From Euperipatoides rowelli (Eukaryota > Onychophora > Udeonychophora > Euonychophora > Peripatopsidae): a stretch of 10,052 nt of DNA. The DNA is taken from assembly GCA_003024985.2 (NCBI GenBank), contig PXIH01S0000414.1. One strand, 5' to 3'. Each line of letters opens with the position of its first letter. Position 1 is the stretch's first letter. The notes under the pieces are model-generated. The model was not told the origin of the DNA, ran no database searches, and saw nothing but the letters and a program-made list of their open reading frames with translations. A program made the position numbers and the translations under genes. Positions 1 through 7,700 of this stretch are shown here, one piece after another.

Positions 1-571
1 CCCCCCCTCCCTAGTCCCGGCTCTGGTAGTGCCAGAACAGCTTGTCATGGCAACTTTCTAGTTATGGTCATAAACCCTCACTATTATCAAAAGCTGATAA
101 TGAATCCAAATACTGTAAATGTTTTAATTTTAATGGCCTTAAAAATTAATGATGTTATAAATAATTCAAATTAGTTTCCATTTAATTTCTAGTATCTATT
201 TTCTATTCAATTCATAATCAATATGATTTCTAGAATTCCAAAAATGTGTATTTCAAAAGCTGTAGGAAGAATAGTGAATTTTAACTCTCTATTTTTTATC
301 AATGGATAAACCATTCACCAATCTTTGAAAAAAAACAAAGCAATAATAATTAGGGCTAAATCTAAAAGGTGGCGCTACAGTGCAATTCAAAAATATTTCA
401 TTTTGCATTTACTGTATAATTTACACTTTTAGCCTAAGTGTACTGTATTTCATCATTGTGCCACTTGTACATTAACTCGATGAAAAATATTTCCTCTTTT
501 TTCATTCTCTGATAATCTAAGAAAATAAGAAAGACTGATAAATGGAAAACAATATTCTGACTTCAGTCTAA

Positions 572-1004
572 GGCCGGCGCCACATAGAACATATTTCTTG
601 TTCGCGTTGCTTGCGGTGACGCAAACAATTTTAAAAACATAAAGCTTTCAAGAGATGCAACATACAGGAAAAAAATGTCAATTCATATAGGACAGTGTTG
701 GTTTGTAGGGAAAATATAAATCGGGCTTTAAAACATATAGCGGTGAATTGTGTTGGAATTAATGCCACTTTTTCAAAAACTCATATTTATCAATGAGGGG
801 TGCCACACACAACACTAGTTGCAGAGAACAATATGAGTCATCTTTATCTTGATGTAGGTTGTAAATAGAAATAGGGGCTGCCATATTGGTATCTAAAAAA
901 CAGGTTTGAAAAAATGGCCATCGCTAGCTTGTGTGGTTTTGAAAATATATTCATGTATTTTTCAACGCAAATCACCACAAGAAATTTTATGCATGGCACN
1001 GGCC
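572..1004. mobile_element. MITE-like element with PIF/Harbinger-type ends
   Basis: The left end reads GGCCGGCGCCACATAGAACA then TATTTCTTG. The reverse complement of the right end reads GGCCNGTGCCATGCATAAAA then TTTCTTG. These are imperfect terminal inverted repeats of about 30 bp. TAA stands directly outside both ends (569-571 and 1005-1007), a three-base target duplication of the TWA kind used by PIF/Harbinger transposons, whose ends commonly begin GG. The 433 bp interior has no open frame of note, so the element is non-autonomous. Superfamily assignment is inferred from target duplication and terminal bases only. The N at 1000 falls in the right inverted repeat opposite a G in the left. Confidence 0.6.
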
Positions 1005-1134
1005 TAAAGCTGGACAAAATTTTTCATTTCCAATTAAAAATGTAGGATTACTGAGTTAAGACAAGCAAATGTTTACAATTTATAGATTTATAATAATTTA
1101 TTATAATAAAAAACTAACACTGCTCCTCACTTTT

Positions 1135-1236
1135 ATAAATATACATGCCTAAATGATGCCCTTTATAAAATACACATGGAAATATACACAGCTAAATGAT
1201 GCCATTTGTAAATACACACGGATAAATGATGCACGG
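1135..1236. repeat. Degenerate minisatellite, TAAATGATGCC motif
   Basis: About three irregular units carry an AAATA(T/C)ACA(C/T)G block followed by (C/G)(C/A)TAAATGATGC. They end near 1160, 1203 and 1233, and the middle unit is partly doubled. The left boundary of the 557 bp duplication falls inside this array, at the start of the second unit. A related word (TTTTAGCTGATGCCC, 3902-3916) stands before the other copy. Such an array is a plausible place for recombination or for assembly collapse. Confidence 0.6.
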
Positions 1237-1721
1237 AATTTAATTGTTACCGGTACCATAAAAAGGTCCAATATGATCTTACTCTTAATTTTTTCCATCA
1301 TTTTGATGGGTTTGAACTCTAACCAGAATAAATACTGACATACTTACCAACAAAGGAATGGTCAGTAGCTTTAGGAAAACGACTCTCTTCATCTAAAAGA
1401 GCTAAAAGGCCCATTGGCTTTGCCAAAAACATATCTAATACCGGTCGATTATCCACAAAACTAATTTCACTTGCATCTATTCCTTCATTTACATATTCTT
1501 GCTATTAAAAAGAGAAAAAAATAAAAAAATTAAAGACTACAAAGTCCATAAAATGATATATCTAGACATTCAGCTACTACAGAACTTCAAGACACAGTAT
1601 TATTAAAATCCATGGTAAAGTGTAATAACAACCAATTGTTTTCTAAATTTTTGGTATGAGAATAAATTTAGCTTTTAAACTACATTAATTTTTCCAGTAT
1701 TAAATTTTTATATGTTCNAAT
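1165..1721. repeat. Direct duplication, copy 1 (557 bp)
   Basis: Reading both copies line by line shows no difference over 557 bp, offset by 2759. The unit holds exon f, about 180 bp of intron on its 3' side and 220 bp on its 5' side (minus-strand sense), and an N at 1718. Left of the unit both copies have a related word (TGATGCCC) but then differ. Right of it the sequences diverge after the three bases that follow the N. No inverted ends, poly-A tail or target duplication frame the unit, so it is not a typical transposon. Confidence 0.95.
1348..1501 (-). CDS. Myosin exon f: relay loop region (collinear copy)
   Basis: This 154 bp exon encodes [40 protein letters not shown] and [11 protein letters not shown], plus one base. 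It follows exon e in phase 0, giving [16 protein letters not shown], the expected continuation in a myosin head (E...Y..EGI....I.F.DN...LD....KP.GLL.LLDEE..FPKATD). The acceptor is ctttttaatag|CAAGA and the donor is TTGTTG|GTAAGT. The whole exon and its flanks are duplicated exactly at 4107-4260. This copy is the one in the right place and phase. The exon ends in phase 1 and the next exon is not visible in the window. Confidence 0.93.
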
Positions 1722-4700
1722 TTTTGATTATTTTTGATGTACATTTCTGCATAATGAGGAAATTTTAACTGTTAGTAGCAGATTATTCTATTGTGAGAGA
1801 GGATAAAGTTTTATGTTTAAATTAAATAAACTTTAGAAATATCTTTTCTGCTTTAAATTTTAAACTTGTGTTGGAGTTTTTCATAAGTCTAGACATCGTA
1901 TAATTAATTTAGTTTGTTTACTTATTTGATTATTACGACTATCTTTATTATTTTGTCAGATGCCTTGTCCTTGGCACATGTACGAGTGGTAGTGAATATT
2001 TACAAATATATATATATATATTTTTGTGTAGACAAAAAAAAAATAAGAAGTTATACTACAATGAAAATATTTATTTTTAAAACTTTGGATCTGGTGTCTG
2101 ACGTAGCATGATTGGTACCTCATCACTTCCATTACCAATTATATTCTCTGGCACTACTCCTATTTGTTAAAAATAAAAATAAAAAATAAATTTGTTTCTT
2201 CTTTTCAAAATATTTTTTTTTTTGCCATAGTGGGGTAGAATGTAAAGTATACTCCATTCTCATAAGATACTCAATGTAATAAATTTAAATATAATGTTTC
2301 GTTTTCTTTCTTGATCACAAAATAAATACGATCAGGGAAGCACATGCTTCTGTTGTATCATTTGATAAATCTAAATTAAACTGTATGATGAGAGATCATA
2401 TGACTCAGTCCTATGATCGTCCACCATCATCTTTTAAATAGGGAACTGCGCTGTTTTTTGTTGTTGTGAAATCCCTTCGAGTCAGCTCGTTCACCGTCAT
2501 CATTTTTAGCCCATTCTCATTTATAGTGTGTGTGTGTGGGGGAGGGGGGGGGGGGTTAGTAATACTTAAAGAGGAGTTCTGTCTTTTTGACATCTGACCC
2601 AAAATTTCAGAACGAGCACATTATATGGCTCGGTGCCATGTTTTCTTGCTTTATTTTAAGTTAAAACAGTATTGTAGTAACTTACATTATTTTTATGTAG
2701 TTTGAACAGTCAATTTACTCTTTTGTTTATTGGATTCTATTTCATTGTGCGACTGTCCATGATAGTATGGTCTTTATATATACAACACTATGTTGAGCGT
2801 TTGACTCAAATTGACTGTAATGTTAGCTCTGTAAAAAGGTAACAGCACTCTTTCTATCTTTACATTAGTGTTAACACTATTATTGAGCAAGCAGTTATCA
2901 GCGCGACTACAGCTGATAAATAAATCAGTAAGTTTTACTTTAGTTTCATTCTTTTTTATACTCACCACTTGCTTGTAATTTCATTTAATTAAAATTATCT
3001 AGACATGGTTAAATAACCTTTAGATGATGAGCTAATTTTGAGTAATCCACTTACCTGCTCCCAAGCAAAGATATGTTGGTTAAAGTAATATTGGATCTGC
3101 TCATTGGTTATGTTGATACATAGCTGCTCAAAGGAGTTTTTAGGAAAATTTTCAAATCCAAAAATATCTAGAATTCCAACTGTGAGATTCTCTTCACTAG
3201 CAAAAAAAAAATAAAAAAGTGCAGAGTTAAAATAGATTCCAAGTTAAAGTACAATCGGCGTTCAGGGTTATTATCATTATTTGGACAGTTACTCTATAAA
3301 AGCGACCAATTTCAAATATACAGTACATGATTATCTCTAAAAGTGTAACAAGCTACAGTAAATACAATTTTTTACTAAGTACTAGTAAGGTAATATAATT
3401 TTCCTCAATAATTCATTAGTCAAGCTTATACGACTACAAAATAACGAGAACATTAGCAAATTAATTTAGCATGTATGTTTAAAGATGTACAGAATACTCT
3501 AGGCCTATGTGTGAATATGGAGGAAATATTGTTCCTTTCTTATAAAGCTAAAAATTCTAACAGATAACCTATACTTTCTTACAAATAACTTAATAAAAAG
3601 TTAATAACCAATTTTTTTAACTAGTTATGACATACAAGAACAAATTACATTATATTTAAAGCAAAGTTCAAATTAAATTAAAAAAAATTAGTTCAAGTAT
3701 AGATTATTTAAAAAAGTAACAAGTTTCTTTAAAAAAATAACTAGAAATGATGATATACTACAGGAGTTTTTCCAATACCATTTGTATTACGATATAGGCA
3801 AAATGAAGTTGTTGGCGCACAATTTGTTTTGTCTAGTGAACAGGCCTGAATTCATAATGTATGTATAAAAGAGATTACACATGCCTTCAAAATCTGCATC
3901 GTTTTAGCTGATGCCCCCCGTCCATAAAATACACATGGAAATATACACAGCTAAATGATGCCATTTGTAAATACACACGGATAAATGATGCACGGAATTT
4001 AATTGTTACCGGTACCATAAAAAGGTCCAATATGATCTTACTCTTAATTTTTTCCATCATTTTGATGGGTTTGAACTCTAACCAGAATAAATACTGACAT
4101 ACTTACCAACAAAGGAATGGTCAGTAGCTTTAGGAAAACGACTCTCTTCATCTAAAAGAGCTAAAAGGCCCATTGGCTTTGCCAAAAACATATCTAATAC
4201 CGGTCGATTATCCACAAAACTAATTTCACTTGCATCTATTCCTTCATTTACATATTCTTGCTATTAAAAAGAGAAAAAAATAAAAAAATTAAAGACTACA
4301 AAGTCCATAAAATGATATATCTAGACATTCAGCTACTACAGAACTTCAAGACACAGTATTATTAAAATCCATGGTAAAGTGTAATAACAACCAATTGTTT
4401 TCTAAATTTTTGGTATGAGAATAAATTTAGCTTTTAAACTACATTAATTTTTCCAGTATTAAATTTTTATATGTTCNAATAAATAAAAATAAAAAAATAC
4501 AATGGTATGCAATCCTTGGGAGCATGTCCATTGGACATATATTTCTGGTGATGGTTGACACATATTCCAAATAACCAGAAGTCCAGATGTTGAAGACAAT
4601 TCAAATTTGGAAGAGCTCATGTTATTTTGAAAACAACAGAGGTCTACATCAAAACATTTCCCACATTGAACTATCCAGTATAAAATGGATTAATAACATT

Positions 4701-7700
4701 TTGTTCGGATTCTCAAGTCTTTACTACAGACGGGCAAAATTGATAAACTTTTCCCACATGCCCACCCACACAAAAGAACAACAACAACTGCAGAGGTCTT
4801 TCAGGTGGGATACTATTTGTAACAGACTTCCATTAATTAAACCACTATTTGCCATTGCCTACCGGCGATAAAATTCAAGTCAGACCAAATCTTTCATGAC
4901 ACGATAAATATTATTCTCCAAGTCTGTTTTCCACACACAAACTTGCAAACAAATGGATTCAGGGAGCGATACTGAAAAAATATGTTTCAGGAACATGTTA
5001 AGTTTTAAAGTGCAACAACCATAATATCTAAGATGGATTAAAAAATATTAATCATTTATAAATTGTTTTACTAAGTTATGCTCTTTCATTAATTTAGTAA
5101 AGCCTATATAGCACCCAGTGAGTTAAATCTGGTGCCAATAAAATATTGGTCAATTTGAATGGCTCCACTTTAATAAAACATCAAATATTATAATTGTTAA
5201 CCCATTATTTGCCCAACTCTATATGTGCAACATTATTACATGTACTAAACTTGTGCTTTCATCTGACTCCTATGATAAAGTTCAGGTAGAAACTATCATC
5301 TCTTTAAAGAATATTCTAAAAATTTTAATAAATAAACACAATGTTGTAATAAAGTGCACATAAATATGTTATTTAACCACTGTAAAGAAGTAATAAAGGA
5401 AAATTAATATTTATTAAATATTCTTTAATCAGACTTTTTTTTATATAATTACCATACATAATTTTTTTTCCTTTATTAGTGACTTTATATGATGGTTAAA
5501 AAAAACTTTTTATACTAATATAAATATAATCTGAAATTTTGGTCACATAATTTGGCTTTCAGTAGGTTATATCCTTGTTTTGTATAAATTAATGCTAAAC
5601 AAATTAAAAGAATTGAAGTATCTTATAGCATTGTAATTATTTTATATAAAATTAGACTTACTCAGGAGACTTGGAGGGCCTTAAGAGAGCATTAATACGG
5701 TTGACCATCCAATCAAATAATCTCCCATACAAGGCTTTCGCCATTGCATCTCGCACACTAATGGCTTCAGCTACAGTATTGCAACGGAGGATAGTTTCTC
5801 CTCTAGTGACTACACTATTTGTAGTAAGAGATTCTAAAAGTTCTTTGGCATCTAAACCGAGAAGTTGACCAATGATGGTCAGCAACATGGGATTAGTAAT
5901 CATGCTACCTTCAGATAAATGCATAGTTTCTTTTTCTCGAAAATCAATATCTCCAATATGTAAAATGGTTGCCAAAATACTGTACACGGCATTTACTTCA
6001 TGGGGTTTGAAGCCGATAATCTCAAAACAATGTTGAATGGCACATAACTTTTCTTTATTGAAGGAAACAGAAGCGTTATCGGTAATAACTTCATGACTAA
6101 CAAGGTACCTGTAAGAAAACAAACAAAAATATTTGAGTTACGAGGTAAAAAATAAATAAAGCGTTTAAAAAACTGTTCATTATTAATATACAGATGAATT
6201 GCTAATTAACAGTAGAATTAAAATTTTGAGAAAATAAATAAATAAAAGTATTTACCTATGAAGATTTGTTTGTTTCAAATGATATTTTCTGAGTTTATCT
6301 TCAACTGCAAGACCATCCAATAAATAATAAAAAATATGAAAATTTCTTTCACCTCTGAAATATAAAATTTATGAAATTATTCTTAAGAAAAAAATAAAAT
6401 AAGAAATGAAAGCAATATGAGAACAAAGACTGATCGTTCAAAGTGTATATTAGAAAACAATTATGACAAAAAAACAAAGCTAGNTAGATATAAAGTTTAT
6501 GGCAACCAGATCTTTTCAAATGAAATAATGATTAAAAATTGTACATGATAGAAGCCAGAAAGCTGAAACCAACTTGAACTATCAATTACATCACATTTCC
6601 TGACAAATCATGGAAAAAAGAAGTTTTGTATTTGTTTTCTACAAGTACTTGGTTCTAGACACTTTGAATTGACAAAATTATATCTAAAATCTAATGTTGT
6701 AATTACATCATTTAAACCATTCATTTGGGTTTTCACATAATGTGTCTCCTTAAAAAATATATTTTGATCTGTGCATTGGTAAGTAACCAAATGCTATGTA
6801 GACATGATATTTTCTTTTACTTGTATAGTGGTGACATCTCTGCACTATATTTGAGATATTACTGTAAAGTCACCAGCGTCTTATCATTATTAATTTAGTG
6901 AATGCATAAATGTAAAGCTGTTATGAAGCAAATGTCTTTCAGACACAAGGAATTATAATTTCCCAGATTTTAATCTCATGTGAAAGGGTTTGGAGAAAAG
7001 TGAAGAAAAAGTAGAATAATACAATATAAATAACAAAGGAAGGCTTTACATGATGTTAAATAATTATTTACTACAAATGAAAGAATACTATTTTTAAAAT
7101 AACTAAGAAAGCAAATAATAAAGTCATATGATTAAATGTCCATATAACATCAAACCTCAAATTAACAAATCTGACATCCTCTTAACACTATCAAACTTCA
7201 ACAATAAATCTAACTTATATGTCATGATTTTGTGCGGCAGTTTAAATTCATCTATTTATCTAGCCTTAACAGGTCCACCCCACCCCCTCACATTATATGA
7301 TTCATCATTAATCAATATATGTTAGTCTTGATAACGTCTAGAGTTGGCAGAAATTAATCGGATCACATGTAAATAAATTGAATCTTAATAAATTTACAGT
7401 ATTATGTAGTACCCCGAGTTATGACGTTCCTTAAATTATTTTAATTATTACAGTATGCTCAAATATACTTCCTAATAAAATAATGCAAAGTGATTTATGT
7501 TATATCTAACAAAAATTTAAGATATGAAGCATTTATTATCTACAATACTTACTTAGCTTGACTGATGACTCTAGACTTTTCCAATAAATATTCAGATAAT
7601 TTAGCTGAAAAAGACAAAAACACAATAGAAATAAATAACTGAATTTTATACAAATAAAATTATTTACTTTTGATTATTAACATCCATAAATTATATCAAC

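Larger units (their letters stand above)
1..1347. other. Intron or 3' flank of the myosin gene, with a MITE
   Basis: This is the region downstream of exon f in the minus-strand gene. I looked for the next expected motor segment (a HYAGKV-type stretch) on the minus strand and did not find it, so the intron after exon f probably continues past position 1. The stretch contains a C-rich start (1-20), the MITE-like element (572-1004) and the minisatellite (1135-1236). Short frames such as 1153-1338 on the plus strand cross these repeats and have no recognisable product. The rest is AT-rich sequence without visible signal. Confidence 0.6.
3197..5661 (-). other. Intron between exons d and e
   Basis: This 2465 bp phase 2 intron begins GTAAGTCT and ends with a T-rich tract and GCTAG. 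It contains the misplaced copy of exon f. Between about 4490 and 4990 it contains a block with more even base composition than the surrounding AT-rich intron and open frames on both strands, described as a finding. The rest (3200-3900 and 5000-5650) is AT-rich with homopolymer runs and no recognisable gene, RNA or element. Confidence 0.85.

Noticed and set aside
1153-1338. Plus-strand frame of 61 codons with a hydrophobic C-terminus
   Set aside because: It crosses a degenerate minisatellite (KYT...NDA repeats in the translation) and stops just before the exon. The duplicated part recurs at 3924 only because the whole block is duplicated.
1-1347. Next myosin exon after exon f
   Set aside because: No minus-strand stretch resembling the following motor segment with splice sites was found by eye. 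It may be outside the window.
2411-2602. Minus-strand frame with a proline run and HTHT
   Set aside because: The run is simply the translated (GT)n/G-run microsatellite, and the rest is not recognisable.
1348-4260. Mutually exclusive alternative exons
   Set aside because: The two exon f copies are identical and lie on opposite sides of exon e, and one does not fit the phase. True mutually exclusive exons are adjacent, diverged and phase-matched.
4587-4871. 94-codon open frame on the plus strand
   Set aside because: No recognisable domain, no clear splice or promoter context, antisense within a myosin intron. Kept only as part of a composition finding.
5671-5868. Plus-strand open frame opposite exon d
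   Set aside because: It is the antisense shadow of the well-supported myosin exon.
6830-6874. Nested inverted repeat GGTGAC/GTCACC
   Set aside because: The stems are only five to six bases with unequal spacers, within chance expectation.
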